NCBI GenBank assembly: GCA_963738665.1
Contig: CAVTXL010000005.1
Location: 62,001-126,000 of the forward strand
Length of the DNA: 64,000 bases
Reading direction: 5' to 3'
Source: JABDGM01 sp963738665
Lineage (GTDB): Bacteria; Planctomycetota; Planctomycetia; Pirellulales; Lacipirellulaceae
The notes under the pieces were generated by a model that did no database searches, was not told where the DNA came from, and saw only the letters and a list, made by a program, of their open reading frames with translations. The stretch's first letter is position 1. The number at the start of each line of letters is the position of its first letter. The translations under genes were made by a program, and so were the position numbers. Of this stretch, positions 8,516-18,801 are shown piece by piece.

Positions 8516-9030
8516 GTGCTCGAACCGATTAAAGTCCTGGGCGCCATGATCACGCCGGCCGTGATGATCTCGGCCGCCGCCCTGTTGGTGCTGTCCACCG
8601 CCAGCCGACTCGGGCGCGTGAACGACCGCCTGCAGCGGCGGATGAAAGAGAGTGAAGTGCTGACCACCTGGGATGCCAGCCAACCCGTCACCCAGGCCAA
8701 GCGCCAATTGATCCTCGAGGAACTGGCCGGCCTCACCGAGCGCCTCGTCCTGCTGCGCTCGGCCGTGATCGGCCTGTACGTCTCGATTGCCTTCTTCCTG
8801 GCCACCGGCATCATCGTCGGAATGAGCGTTGTCTTTCCGGCGATCAGCGCCCTGGTGCCGGTTGCCCTCGGCATGCTTGCGCGGTCGCGTTTCTCTACAG
8901 CGACGTGGTCCTCATCGCGGAAGGTTCATCTGCCGTTCGCCTGTCGATGAAAGAAATCGCGTACGCAAAAAGCCTGATCCACAATTCGCAGCCAAAACGC
9001 GGCTGCGACACGCAAACGGCTTCAACATAG
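8516..9030 (+). CDS. DUF2721-family membrane protein, frameshifted near the C-terminus
   Basis: Starts GTG (LEPIKVLGAMITPAVMISA), with a first membrane helix, the conserved-looking STASRLGRVNDRL segment and two further hydrophobic stretches (AVIGLYVSIAFFLATGIIVG and the following one). This matches the DUF2721 layout of about 150 residues. At about 8878-8881 the frame must change to continue as AVAFLYSDVVLIAEGSSAV, completing the third helix, and then SMKEIAYAKSLIHN to a stop at 9028-9030. Without the shift the protein ends in an arginine/serine tail unlike the family. Function unknown. Confidence 0.7.
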
Positions 9031-9114
9031 CCCGATCATCTTGGTCGGTCGCACCTCGTCGCCGGCGCTCCGCGTCCATGGTGGGATCGATTGTACTCTC
9101 GAATCTATCTCCAG

Positions 9115-9166
9115 CAAAAAAAGAAACGTGCCACCGTCTCGGAGGGGAAGTCGAGACCGGTGGCAC
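9115..9166 (-). terminator. Rho-independent terminator of the sigma factor gene
   Basis: On the reverse strand a 14-base stem (GTGCCACCG.TCTCG paired with CGAGACGGTGGCAC, one bulged G) with a purine-poor loop is followed by GTTTCTTTTTTTGC. It lies about 170 bases past the stop of the gene at 9338. The remainder of 9031-9337 shows no gene. Confidence 0.8.
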
Positions 9167-9337
9167 GCGGCGGAGGGGAGGAGAGGTCGCTTAAAATTCG
9201 GCTTGATGTTGCCGGTAGTGGCTCCAAGGTTACGGAAGTCGCCTCAGTTTTGCTCTTGGTGCTGGTCACGGTTTGCTCCGGTGCCATTCTTGGCCGCACT
9301 CGGCGTCCGGGCCGCCAGCCGCTTGGCACAATCGGCT

Positions 9338-10978
9338 TCAAGTCTTGACCGCCGTCGCGTCAACTTGTGGGGCGTTGTCCAAAAAGCCCGCCAGGCTCCG
9401 CGTGCGGTATGGCTGCTGCAACTTGCGGACGGCCTTCGATTCAATCTGCCGAACCCGTTCCCGCGTCACCGAGAAAATCTTGCCCACTTCTTCCAGCGTG
9501 TACGTGTAACCGTCGGTCAGGCCGTATCGCAGCCGGATGATTTCCCGCTCACGATATGTCAGATCAGCCAGCACTTCTTCCAGACGGTTTTTCAGCATTT
9601 CCATGTTCGCGTCGTACAGCGGATCGTCGTTCCGCTCTTCTTCGAGAAATTCGCCGAAGAAGTTGTCTTCATGGTCGCCCACCGGTTGATCGAGCGACAA
9701 TGGTTGTCGAGTCATCTTAATAATGCAGCGAGCGTCATCGATGCTCATGCCGGCCAGCTCGGCCACTTCCTCCGGGCTCGGCTCCCGGCCGTAGCGCTGG
9801 ATGAACTCAGCCGTCGCCGATCGCACTCGGCCCATCGTGTCGATCATGTGCACCGGCAGCCGAATCGTCCGGCTCTGGTCGGCAATCGCCCGCGTAATCG
9901 CCTGGCGAATCCACCAGGTGGCATACGTCGAAAACTTGTAGCCGCGTTGGTATTCAAATTTGTCGACCGCCCGCATTAGCCCAGTGTTCCCTTCCTGGAT
10001 CAAGTCCAAGAAGCTCAGGCCGCGGTTACGATAGCGCTTGGCGATCGACACGACCAGCCGCAAGTTGGCGGCCGACAGCACGCGCTTCGCTTCGTCATAC
10101 TGCTCACGTTCTTCCAGCGTCCGCGACGTGAGGCGGGCCAGCGTGGCCGGCGTTTCCAACGTGATTCGCATCAGGTAACGCAGCTCGGCCACCAGTTCCG
10201 GCCGCTGCCGCGGGCTGATCATTTGCTCGGGCGATGCAAGTTGAGCTTTGATCGTCGCCATCCGCTCGCCGATCTTGTGCAATTGCTGCATCAGCGGCAG
10301 CAGCCGCCCCAGCCGCAGATTCATCTCTTCTACCAGCCGCACAATTTTGTTGCGGCGAATCACCAGCCGCCGCCAGGCGGCGTGTTTCTCGCACTTGGTT
10401 AGCGCCTTGTGGACGGCTGCCCGAAAGTCGGCGTGATTCAATTGCAATAAGTGCTTGATCGTCGCCAGGTTCGGCACCATCCGCCGCAACGTACGCTTCT
10501 TTTCGGCCGTGTTCGTGACCGAGATTTCGATCGTGCGATCCAGCCGTAGTTCGCCCTTCTGCACTTTTTCGAGCATCTCGACCGCGCCGTGAAGAATGAA
10601 ATCGTTGCACAACATCAAGCGGCGGAAGCGCGAGCGGGTTATTTCGATGCGGCTGGCCGAGTTGATTTCGTCGGCCCGCGAGAGCATTGGGATTTCGCCC
10701 ATCTGCATCAAATACATGCGGATGGGGTCGTCAATGTGCGATTCCACGCTGCCGCCTTCGGCGACGTAGTCCACTTCAAAATCCTCTTCCGACTCAAATG
10801 TTTCGACTTCGACCTCTGTCGCGACGCCCTCCTGATCTTCATCGAGCACCAGCGACTCGAACTCGTCGTCCGACGGTCGCTTGCGAGCCAGCGGCGAACC
10901 GTTCGCAGGTTGGCTGCCGTTGACGAGCGATTTGTGGCCCTTTCCATTCAGCGAGCGGTCCGGTCGAATGCGTGACAC
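9338..10978 (-). CDS. rpoD: RNA polymerase sigma-70 factor, RpoD-like
   Basis: Primary-type sigma factor of about 546 residues. In order: a basic/acidic N-terminal region, region 1.2 (DDPIRMYLMQMGEIPMLSR), a charged non-conserved insert, region 2 (RLVVSIAKRYRNRGLSFLDLIQEGN and YKFSTYATWWIRQAITRAI), region 3 (VRSATAEFIQRYGREPSPEEVAELAG), and region 4 (LTYREREIIRLRYGL with ERVRQIESKAVRKL). The start is set at the GTG at 10976-10978 (SRIRPDRSLNGK), preceded by AAGGAATT; a longer reading to 11122 adds only an unlikely arginine/proline leader. The terminator at 9115-9166 follows. It could be the housekeeping sigma or one of several primary-like planctomycete sigma factors. Confidence 0.92.
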   Translation of the reverse strand: MSRIRPDRSLNGKGHKSLVNGSQPANGSPLARKRPSDDEFESLVLDEDQEGVATEVEVETFESEEDFEVDYVAEGGSVESHIDDPIRMYLMQMGEIPMLSRADEINSASRIEITRSRFRRLMLCNDFILHGAVEMLEKVQKGELRLDRTIEISVTNTAEKKRTLRRMVPNLATIKHLLQLNHADFRAAVHKALTKCEKHAAWRRLVIRRNKIVRLVEEMNLRLGRLLPLMQQLHKIGERMATIKAQLASPEQMISPRQRPELVAELRYLMRITLETPATLARLTSRTLEEREQYDEAKRVLSAANLRLVVSIAKRYRNRGLSFLDLIQEGNTGLMRAVDKFEYQRGYKFSTYATWWIRQAITRAIADQSRTIRLPVHMIDTMGRVRSATAEFIQRYGREPSPEEVAELAGMSIDDARCIIKMTRQPLSLDQPVGDHEDNFFGEFLEEERNDDPLYDANMEMLKNRLEEVLADLTYREREIIRLRYGLTDGYTYTLEEVGKIFSVTRERVRQIESKAVRKLQQPYRTRSLAGFLDNAPQVDATAVKT

Positions 10979-11322
10979 AGGCAATTCCTTGTGGGGCTCG
11001 ACTCGAGGGGTAGGAGGGTGACGCCGGCGAGCAGTTGCAGCCGCAGTGCCAACCCCCAGCGGTCGCCTCGGTCGCGGCACCGCTAACCGCTTTGCGGAAA
11101 AGCACTTGGAGTGCGCGGCCAATGCGTTGAGAGCGCCAGAGACGCACTGCCGGGATGCGTCGCCGCATCAAATCAGCCGCCGCGACGTTGCCCCGCCACA
11201 TCAAGCCGCCTCGCTGCAACGTCCGTCGATTCGTACAATCGCTATATGCGGACGAAAAGACGGCAAGCCGAATTCGCGGTCGACCATTTCGCCCACCTAC
11301 TCACAAACTCACCTTCTCACCC

Positions 11323-12119
11323 ATGTTCATGCCCAGCACGGCCGTCGAAGTGAGAATCACCGGCCCGGTCGGCACAATCGTGCTGAATCGGCCCGCGCGG
11401 CGAATGCGCTCTCGCGCTCGATGGTCGACCAACTGCAACAGACCTTCGGCGATTTGCAGCAAGAGAAACGCGTGCGGGCGATCATTCTCACCGGTGCCGG
11501 CAACGCGTTTTGTGCCGGCCTCGACGCGCACGAGATGCACGCCGACGGCTCTCTTCCCGAGGTTGAGCGCGATTGCGCCTGGGGCGAAAATGCCGAGGAC
11601 TTCCGCGATCTGGTCGCCCAGATTATCGACCTGCCAAAACCTGTCCTGGCATCGGTCAACGGCCCGGCCGTGGCCAGCGGCGCCGGCCTCGTCTTGGCCT
11701 GCGACGTCGTGGTCGCATGCCCGTCGGCCCGCTTCGGTCTACCCGATACGCGACACGGCCTGGTGGCCGGCGTCGTCGGCCCGCTCTTGGCGTTCCGCGT
11801 CGGCGGCGGACCGGCCGCCCGGCTGATGCTGACCTCTTCGCTCTATTCGGCCGACGAGGCCTTTCGGCTCGGGATCTATCACGAAATCATCGACGAGCCG
11901 CGCCTGTGGGCCCGCTGCATGGAGCTCGGCCAGGAATGTGCGACGGGCGCCCCGGAGGCGGTCGGCCTTTCCAAGCGGCTCCTCTATGAAACGATCGGCG
12001 AGCAGCTTTCGACGCAGCTCACCGTCGGCGCGGCCATCAGCGCCACCGCCCGCACGACCGAAGCCGCCCAGGAAGGATTGAATGCCTTTGTCGAGAAGCG
12101 CCGGCCAGAGTGGAAGTGA
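11323..12119 (+). CDS. Enoyl-CoA hydratase/isomerase family protein, frameshifted
   Basis: Crotonase-fold protein acting on an acyl-CoA thioester. It starts MFMPSTAVEVRITGPVGTIVLNRP; a one-base loss at about 11398-11403 moves the frame into ANALSRSMVDQLQQTFGDL, the usual family continuation. Oxyanion-hole segments are visible: GAGNAFCAGLDAHEM and ASVNGPAVASGAGLVLACD. The catalytic region reads FGLPDTRHGLVAG, so the usual Glu of hydratases is not obvious and the reaction may differ from simple hydration. About 264 residues when joined. It is transcribed away from rpoD and ends two bases before the stop of the opposite membrane gene. Confidence 0.8.
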
Positions 12120-12121
12120 AC

Positions 12122-12969
12122 TTATCCGCCGACCGGCATCCGCAGCATCGCGCCGGCCACGACGATCGCGGCGAGCATGCACGCCACGCCAACAGCCATG
12201 GCCGCGCCGGGTCGCATCTTCTTAACCCCCTCCAACTGCGTGCACCAAAGCGCCACTGGCGCCGCCGGCACCAGCAACAGTGGCCACAACCGCGCCTCGA
12301 ACAGCACCTCCACCCACACCCAACCACCGGCGACAGCCACGAACGGCAGCGACAAACCGATCGCTGGACTAGTGCTTCCAAATAACCACACCGTCATTGC
12401 CATGCCGCCCAGTGCACCCGCAGCCCCCATCAAAATTTGTCCATCGGTGAGGCTTGAGTGTTCGGCGATGAGCGCTCCAGTTGCCGCCACAGCAAAGCCG
12501 TACGCGGCAGACAGGCCAGCCGGAGCGACACGCGCAGCAAGGGCGCCAGCGCGGCCGAAACCGCTGCCAGATAAGCAACAAGCATGATGACGAGTGCCGG
12601 CCGTGGCGCCCACAGCGTCGGTTTCGCTGTGAGCAAGAATGCCGCCACTAAAATCACGCCGCCCACAAAAACGCAGCGCGCTATGCAATTCACGCGCGGC
12701 CACGACAAGCCCCACCCGACAACGCCAGCCAGCGGCGCCAAATAGAAGAGCCACTGCCAATTCCGCCCCGGCAGCAGCGTAAAATCGGGCCCGGCGGCTA
12801 GCGCGTGCCCCAGGCAATAGGCCGCGGCGAACACTAGTGACATCGCCCCCGCCGGCACACGCCGCGGCGGCACCGCAAAACGAAACACAACGAGCGCAAC
12901 AAACGCCGCAATCGCCGGCCAGAGCGCGGCCTTTGCGAGCCCCAACCCAATCTCAATCATCTCGGCCAT
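12122..12969 (-). CDS. Polytopic membrane protein, frameshifted
   Basis: Roughly 282 residues when two frames are joined at about 12495-12535. The first part starts MAEMIEIGLGLAKAALWPAIAAF and has five hydrophobic helices. The second frame continues GLSAAYGFAVAATGALIAEHS with SLTDGQILMGAAGALGG and three more helices, ending GAMLRMPVGG. No family is recognised; charged residues inside helices are few and no nucleotide-binding motif is present. It converges with the enoyl-CoA hydratase gene. Confidence 0.6.
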
Positions 12970-13024
12970 GCCGCAATCTGCACGACGGGTCTACCTGGCA
13001 GGCATCCGCGGGGCGCCGTGACGA

Positions 13025-13822
13025 TCAGGGCCGCTCGGTCTTTTTGCCGACCAGCACGGACAGTTCCATCTCCGGCTGCACTGCGTTGTCGATATTGGGA
13101 TGATTGATCTTGAAGTCGCCACGGTTAAGCTTCACCTTCCCATTGACGGTAACTCCATTCGGCCCATTGGTCACCGTCGCGGGAATCGTGATTTCCTTCG
13201 TCACGCCGTGCAGCGTCAGGTTGCCTTTGATGTCCACTTTGCCCGGCTCGGGCGACGGCGTGATGCTCGTGCTTTCAAACTTGATCGTTGGAAACGCCTC
13301 GACGTCGATGAATTCGCGGTTCTTCAGGTGCGAAGTCAAACGCGGGTCGAACGCCAACAGCGAATTGGCGTCGATTTCGGCATTGGCCGATTTCGGCAGC
13401 TTGGTGACCGGATCGAATGTGAACGAGCCGGTGAACTTTTCGAAAACAATCGTCCGCGGGTCCGGCTGGCGCGGCGGAGAGTGTGTGCCGATCACTTGAA
13501 TCGTCGAGTTCTCCGGCGTCAGCTTCACAGTATTGCCATCCGCCGGCACGGCGGATAAGCCTTCCGGCGCGGCGGACGGTACTCCCCTGGCCATATCGCC
13601 GCCGGCTGTCTTGTCGCTGCCCGCAGCCGGCGGCGTTGCCGCGACGTCACTCGGCATCTTCAGGTCGTTCGGCTCGGGCACGTCGGATGGCGGCATGGCT
13701 TTCGTATCCGTTACGGCCGCGGGAGACGTCGGGGCCGCCGCAGGCTTGGCGGAATTGTCCTCGCAGCCCATCGTCAGCAGGACCGCCAAAAAAATCGCGA
13801 TGAGCGACAGGGTACTTCTCAT
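13025..13822 (-). CDS. YceI-like lipoprotein
   Basis: Starts MRSTLSLIAIFLAVLL with lipobox LTMGC (Cys22), so a lipoprotein is expected. A Pro/Ala-rich linker of about 80 residues leads to a YceI-like lipocalin domain. That domain begins NSTIQVIGTHSPPRQPDPRT and continues through FEKFTGSFTFDP, IDANSLLAFDPRLTSHLKN, FIDVEAFPTIKFES and GNLTLHGVTKEI. Family members bind polyisoprenoid-like ligands in the periplasm; the ligand here is unknown. It has 265 residues, longer than the usual 190 because of the linker. A longer upstream reading to 14056 lacks a signal and is rejected. Confidence 0.88.
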   Translation of the reverse strand: MRSTLSLIAIFLAVLLTMGCEDNSAKPAAAPTSPAAVTDTKAMPPSDVPEPNDLKMPSDVAATPPAAGSDKTAGGDMARGVPSAAPEGLSAVPADGNTVKLTPENSTIQVIGTHSPPRQPDPRTIVFEKFTGSFTFDPVTKLPKSANAEIDANSLLAFDPRLTSHLKNREFIDVEAFPTIKFESTSITPSPEPGKVDIKGNLTLHGVTKEITIPATVTNGPNGVTVNGKVKLNRGDFKINHPNIDNAVQPEMELSVLVGKKTERP

Positions 13823-14168
13823 GTTGAACTCGAAATCTTGGAAGAGTGGGTAAGCGATAACTGCGGCCAGCACGCAGGCCAACGCTGCTAATGTAACGCT
13901 TCTTGGCTCCTTCCGGGAGCCGTAATTGAAGGTCTTTTTCTCGAAATCTCCGCTCCTCAACAGATGCCGCAGAAACGATCCGAGCCCTCTCGCCCCGCAG
14001 TTCCCCGCGAAATGTAGCCGCGACAAAGCTCGCGGCTTCGCGGCATTCAAGACCACTCCAGCTTGCCCTCATGTCACTGGCCGACACCCCTGGTCGCCAA
14101 TCGCGAATTTGCCTACAATCGGCTCTTTAGCAGCGGAAAAAACGACCCACCAAGCCCCCGACTTTGCC

Positions 14169-14345
14169 ATGGCCAAAAAAGGCGGTAAACGTAAGAAGAA
14201 AGTCGAGACCGTGTTCCTCGTCTGCGACGAGACGGGCGATTACAACTACACGCTCCGTCGCAAGATGGGCGGCGAAAAGCTGAAGCTGAAAAAGTACAGC
14301 CCCCGCCTCCGCCGCCACACGATGCACACGGAAAAAAAGAAGTAA
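14169..14345 (+). CDS. rpmG: 50S ribosomal protein L33
   Basis: Fifty-eight residues, MAKKGGKRKKKVETVFLVC then DYNYTLRRKMGGEKLKLKKY and a basic end RRHTMHTEKKK. The lysine-rich start is longer than in most L33 proteins. Only one Cys is present, so this is a zinc-free form. The ATG at 14169 is chosen because it begins the MAKK sequence; upstream reading has no homology. The recJ gene follows after a hairpin repeat. Confidence 0.9.
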   Translation: MAKKGGKRKKKVETVFLVCDETGDYNYTLRRKMGGEKLKLKKYSPRLRRHTMHTEKKK

Positions 14346-14350
14346 TCCAC

Positions 14351-14414
14351 AGTCGAGAGACAAGAGTCAACCGCCGGAAATGTCCGTCCGGCTCTTGACT
14401 CTCAACTCTCGACT
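14351..14414. repeat. Hairpin repeat, 'AGTCGAGAG' family
   Basis: Begins AGTCGAGAGACAAGAGTCAA and ends CTCTTGACTCTCAACTCTCGACT, so the two halves are imperfect reverse complements around CCGCCGG...CCGTCCGG. It lies between rpmG and recJ and could act as a processing hairpin. A related copy is at 62867-62921 between argC and argJ. Confidence 0.65.
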
Positions 14415-14429
14415 TCATTCAGGGACGAT

Positions 14430-16186
14430 ATGGCCAAGCGCTGGCGCATCGCGACCTACGACCGCGACCGGGTGGCCGCGCTCGAGCGGGCCGTCGGCAT
14501 CCCGTCCGTTGTCGCCCAGCTGCTCTTGGGCCGCGGCATCGATCATCCTGACAGCGCCCGCCTCTTTCTCGAAGCCAAGCTCACCGGACTGCGTGATCCC
14601 GCTGAGCTGCCAGGCGCTGTTCAGGCCGCCGACCTCCTGCTTCAGGCCGCCCGCAGCGGCCGCCGCGTTACCGTCTACGGCGACTACGATTGCGACGGCA
14701 TGACCGCCACGGCAATCCTGCTCGGCTGCCTGCGGCTGGTCGGCGCCGCGCCGATTACTACGTCCCCAACCGCATCGAAGAAGGCTACGGCCTCAATCAC
14801 GAAGCGCTCCGCTCACTCGCCGCAGGCGGGGCCGACATCGTCGTCACCGTCGATTGTGGTATCACCAGCATCGCCGAAGCGCAGACCGCTGCGGAACTTG
14901 GCCTGACACTCATCGTCACCGATCATCACCAGCCCCTCCGCCGCGACGGGGGCGATTGCCTCCCCCCGGCTGCCGCCATCGTTCACCCCGGCTTGGCCGA
15001 CCGGCCATATCCCTTTCCCGATCTGTGCGGCGCGGCCGTCGCCCTCAAAATCGCTTGGGCCCTTTGCCAGAGGGCCAGCGACGCCAAGCGGGTCTCCGAG
15101 ACAATGCGCACGTTTCTGATGCGCGCGGTCGGGCTGGCTGCGATCGGCACGATTGCCGACGTCGTGCCGCTGGTCGATGAAAACCGCATCCTTGCGCGGC
15201 ATGGCCTCAATTGCTTACGGCATTTTCCCACGCTCGGTCTAACCGCGTTAGAACTAGTCACAGGTCTCCACAAAAAGCCCCACCTCGACGGCGAGGACGT
15301 CGGCTTCACAATCGCGCCGCGATTGAATGCAGCCGGTCGTCTCGGCCAGGCGCCGCTCGCGATCGAACTGCTGACGACCGAATCGCCCGACCGCGCCCTC
15401 CAGCTCGCCCAGTTCATCCACAGCCTCAACGAACAGCGGCAAACGCTCGAACGCAGCGTCTATCGCGCCGCCAACAAGCTGGCCCACGAGCTGGGTGACC
15501 CGCACGACGCGCCAGCCCTGGTCCTCGCCGGTCGCGGCTGGCACCCGGGCGTGATCGGTATCGTCGCCGGCCGCCTGGCCGAAACCTACCACCGGCCGAC
15601 CGTCTTGATTTCGCTCGATGAACTCGGCACGAAGCCCGGCATGGGCTCGGGCCGCAGCGTGAACGGCTTCAACCTCCACGCCGCCCTTTCCGCGTGTCAG
15701 CGCCACTTGCTCGGCCATGGCGGCCACGCTGCCGCCGCCGGACTCACGATCGACGAACTCGCCATCGACGCCTTTCGCGTCGATTTCTGCGCCGAGGCAG
15801 AGCGCAACATTTCGGCCGACGACCGCATCGCCGAGCTGTTCGTCGACGCCGAGGCCCCCTTCACTGTGTTAACACATCAGACGGTCCGCCAGATCGAAAG
15901 CCTGGCCCCCTTCGGCCACGGCAATCAGCGGCCCGTCCTTTGCACGACGAACGTCCGCCTCGCCGAGCCCCCGCGCCGCATCGGCACGAACGGCCACCAC
16001 CTCGCCCTGCGGCTCGTGCAGCACGGCGTCACGATCCGCGCCGTCGCCTTCGGCGGCGGCGAATGGGAGGACGACCTCAACAAAGACAGCGGCCCGCTGG
16101 CAATCGCTTTCAAACCGGTGATCAATCACTGGAACGGCCGGCACTCGATCGAAATGCAGCTCGCCGACTGGCGCCGCGAGGCGTGA
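14430..16186 (+). CDS. recJ: Single-stranded-DNA-specific exonuclease RecJ, frameshifted
   Basis: 5'-3' exonuclease of recombination and mismatch repair. Starts MAKRWRIATYDRDRV. The DHH-family motifs are present: VYGDYDCDGMTATAILL, VTVDCGI, VTDHH and a later GSGRSVNGFNLHAAL with GHGGHAAAAG of the DHHA1 domain; a C-terminal OB-like part follows to LADWRREA. The frame changes at about 14740-14750, between LLGCLRLVGA and ADYYVPNRIEEGYGLNHEA, consistent with one missing C or G. About 585 residues when joined, normal for RecJ. It lies 84 bases downstream of rpmG. Confidence 0.93.
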
Positions 16187-16392
16187 GCGAATTGACGCGC
16201 ACCGTCTTGTTTGTCGTAATCAATTCCGCCCCTACTCTCCGCCCCGTCGGACGCTATTTTTAGGCGCTTCTACCACTTTTGGCCCGCCCGGCCGCTGTTA
16301 CAATAAAGGGTTCTGGATTGCCCACGGTCAGGAGGAGTTGCGTCGACTGCGTTTGTTGGAATTCTGGCATGCGTTTTGGCGGAGGTCTTTCT

Positions 16393-17994
16393 ATGTCCTG
16401 GTTTCACGCGTTCCGTTTCACGATATCTCGCTACCTTAACTCTTGCAATTTTAAACTTCGCGCCCAGGCCGTCATGGCAGGCACCGCCCTTGCGGTATTC
16501 GCCACCGTCGCCCAGGCCGATGTCAAGCTCCCCTCCGTCTTCAGTGATCACGCTGTCCTGCAGCGCGATATGCCCCTGCCCGTGTGGGGCAACGCCGATC
16601 CCGACGAGGACGTCACGGTCACGATCGCCGGCCAGGTTCGCAAAACGACAGCCGACGCACACGGCAACTGGCGCGTCACGCTCGATCCGCTCAAGGTCGG
16701 TGCGCCGCTGAAGATGATCGTCGAGGGCAAGAACCGCCTGCAGCGCAATGACCTCTTGATCGGCGACGTCTGGCTCTGCTCGGGCCAGTCGAACATGGAA
16801 TGGGAAGTCGGCAACTCCTTCAACGGCGACCTCGACATGGAAATCGCCAACTATCCCCAGATCCGCCTCCTCACCATCGACACGTCGGCCGCCCAGCAGC
16901 CCATTCAGGACTATGACGACGGCTGGGCCGTTTGTTCGCCAGAAAGCGTCGAATCGTTCTCCGCCGTCGGCTACTACTTCGGTCGTGAAATCTTCGAGCA
17001 CGTCCACGTGCCGATCGGACTGATCGACAACTCCTGGGGCGGCAGCGCTTGCGAGGCTTGGATCCCCCGCGACAAACTGGAAGGCAATGCGCTCTACGAG
17101 CCGCTGCTGAAGCGCTGGGACAAGCGCGTCGCCGATTACAAGGCCGCGGTTGCCGCGGCGGCCGCCCCAAACGCCGCGCCCGACCCGGTCGCCGTCAAAA
17201 AACGCGCCGGCCGCGACGGCAGCGTACCGGTCTACAACCCTTTCGGCAGCGAGGAAATGCCGGCCAACCTCTATAACAGCCGCGTCTGTCCCGTGCTTTC
17301 CTTCGCCATTCGCGGCGTCATTTGGTATCAGGGCGAAGAAAACGCCGACCGCGCCTCTCAGTACCGCGAAATGTTCCCGCTGATGGTAAAAACGTGGCGC
17401 GAAAAATGGGGCCAGGGCGATTTTCCCTTCTACTGGGTCCAGCTCGCCGACTACCTCGACGAGGTCAACGAGCCCGGCGAAAGCGCTTGGGCCGAACTTC
17501 GCGAAGCCCAGACGATGGCCCTCGATAAAATTCCTAACAGTGGCCAGGCCGTAATCATTGACCTCGGCGACGCCGCCGACATCCACCCCCGTAACAAGCT
17601 CGACGTCGCCCGCCGCCTCGCCCGCATCGCGCTCGCCCGTGATTACGGCCGCGACGAGCTTGTCTACCAAAGTCCGCGGTTCGAATCGATGGAAATTCAA
17701 GGCGACCGCGTCCTGTTGCGGTTCAAAGACGTCGACCGCGGCCTCAAAAAGTGGGACAACGAAAAGGTTCAGGGATTCGCCCTAGCCGGGGCAGACCACG
17801 TCTGGGTCTGGTGCGAGGCCCGCATCGTGGCCCCCGATCAAATCCAGGTCCGCAGCGACGTCGTCCCCGACCCGGTCGCCGTCCGCTACGCCTGGAGCGA
17901 CAACCCCGTCTGCAACCTTTACAACATGACCGGCCTGCCAGTCACCCCCTTCCGCACCGATAACTGGCCCGGCGTGACGACGCAGAAGAAGTAA
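16393..17994 (+). CDS. Secreted sialate O-acetylesterase (SASA family)
   Basis: Carbohydrate esterase of 533 residues that removes acetyl groups from sialic acids or plant polysaccharides. The start is the ATG at 16393 because GGAGGT (16381-16386) precedes it by six bases; a longer reading begins at 16279. A signal peptide follows (VMAGTALAVFATVAQA). The catalytic serine is in CSGQSNMEWEV, the second block is GVIWYQGEENA, and the His/Asp block is DIHPRNK. A jelly-roll-like N-terminal region (LPSVFSDHAVLQRDMPLPVWG) precedes the esterase domain, as in the family. It is isolated from other polysaccharide genes. Confidence 0.9.
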   Translation: MSWFHAFRFTISRYLNSCNFKLRAQAVMAGTALAVFATVAQADVKLPSVFSDHAVLQRDMPLPVWGNADPDEDVTVTIAGQVRKTTADAHGNWRVTLDPLKVGAPLKMIVEGKNRLQRNDLLIGDVWLCSGQSNMEWEVGNSFNGDLDMEIANYPQIRLLTIDTSAAQQPIQDYDDGWAVCSPESVESFSAVGYYFGREIFEHVHVPIGLIDNSWGGSACEAWIPRDKLEGNALYEPLLKRWDKRVADYKAAVAAAAAPNAAPDPVAVKKRAGRDGSVPVYNPFGSEEMPANLYNSRVCPVLSFAIRGVIWYQGEENADRASQYREMFPLMVKTWREKWGQGDFPFYWVQLADYLDEVNEPGESAWAELREAQTMALDKIPNSGQAVIIDLGDAADIHPRNKLDVARRLARIALARDYGRDELVYQSPRFESMEIQGDRVLLRFKDVDRGLKKWDNEKVQGFALAGADHVWVWCEARIVAPDQIQVRSDVVPDPVAVRYAWSDNPVCNLYNMTGLPVTPFRTDNWPGVTTQKK

Positions 17995-18157
17995 TCGAAT
18001 GTCGGTTTTTCGCCTATGGATCGCATTTGAACCACTGACATCCGCCTCCGTAAGTTGGCTTGCTTCGTCGTTGGCGGCAGCTTACAATGCGCGCCTGCAG
18101 TGGCCCCGCCCTCCTGTGGGAGCCGCCGCAAGGTAGAACCACGGGGCGGAATAATCC

Positions 18158-18217
18158 GTAGGACGGACAATCCTGTCCGTCGTATCGCCTGCCAACGGAC
18201 ACGTTTGTCCGTCCTAC
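18158..18217. repeat. Palindromic repeat, family 'GTAGGACGGACA' (second copy)
   Basis: GTAGGACGGACAATCCTGTC at the left edge is identical to the copy at 6882. The right edge GTTTGTCCGTCCTAC is its partner. The loop has CGTATCGCCTGCCA, close to CGTATGGCTTGCCG in the first copy. Confidence 0.8.
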
Positions 18218-18240
18218 AATCGCAAGCGTTCCGCAGATCG

Positions 18241-18681
18241 ATGCGAAAAATTGCCCGAAAATCCCTGAAATTCGCGGTAATTACCGCTTATAGCGCCGTT
18301 TCGCTGCTCGGGCAGGGCCTGCATTCGCTCTCCGGTCACGACGGACTGCACGTCGGCGAAAACGTCATCGAGTGCGCGACGCACCACGCCGCGCACGAGT
18401 CGGCTGATTGCGAGTTTTTACACTCACCAGTCCCCGACGGTATCGCATTCTCAGGGCAGCGCAGCGTGCCCGGCATCCGCGCCAGCCGTTGCATCGGGCA
18501 GGTTCATGCCTGCCAAGTGTGCGATTTGCTGGCTCAGGCTCGCAACGCGGCGCAGCAGGCGGCGGCCGTCCTCGAGCAGCCCCATGCAGTCACGCACGTG
18601 TCGGCTATAGATCAACCTCTCTACGCGCCGCAAGCATTCAGCCCCCACGCGCCGCGCGGCCCGCCTGCCTACCACGCCTAG
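18241..18681 (+). CDS. Small protein with N-terminal helix, His residues and a CxxC pair
   Basis: One hundred and forty-six residues. A basic start (MRKIARKSLKFAV) leads into a hydrophobic signal-like stretch, then a His-rich part (GLHSLSGHDGLHVG, CATHHAAHESADCEFLH) and a CQVC pair followed by LLAQARNAAQQAAA. The layout (leader, His cluster, CxxC, Ala/Gln helix) resembles small planctomycete secreted proteins and, loosely, DUF2946. Metal binding is plausible but unproven. It precedes the pseudopilin gene on the same strand. Confidence 0.5.
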   Translation: MRKIARKSLKFAVITAYSAVSLLGQGLHSLSGHDGLHVGENVIECATHHAAHESADCEFLHSPVPDGIAFSGQRSVPGIRASRCIGQVHACQVCDLLAQARNAAQQAAAVLEQPHAVTHVSAIDQPLYAPQAFSPHAPRGPPAYHA

Positions 18682-18801
18682 CTCCAATTCGTGGCCGGCG
18701 CTCTTCGCTGACGCGCCGTAGTCTTTCCTTCGCCTGCCGCCGCAACTCGTGCGCTTCACGCTGCGCCTGTTCGATGCGGCACAATTCGGAGGTCACCCGC
18801 G

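Noticed and set aside
16270..17700. 476-codon minus-strand frame opposite the sialate esterase
   Set aside because: Antisense shadow; no start signal and no recognisable domain.
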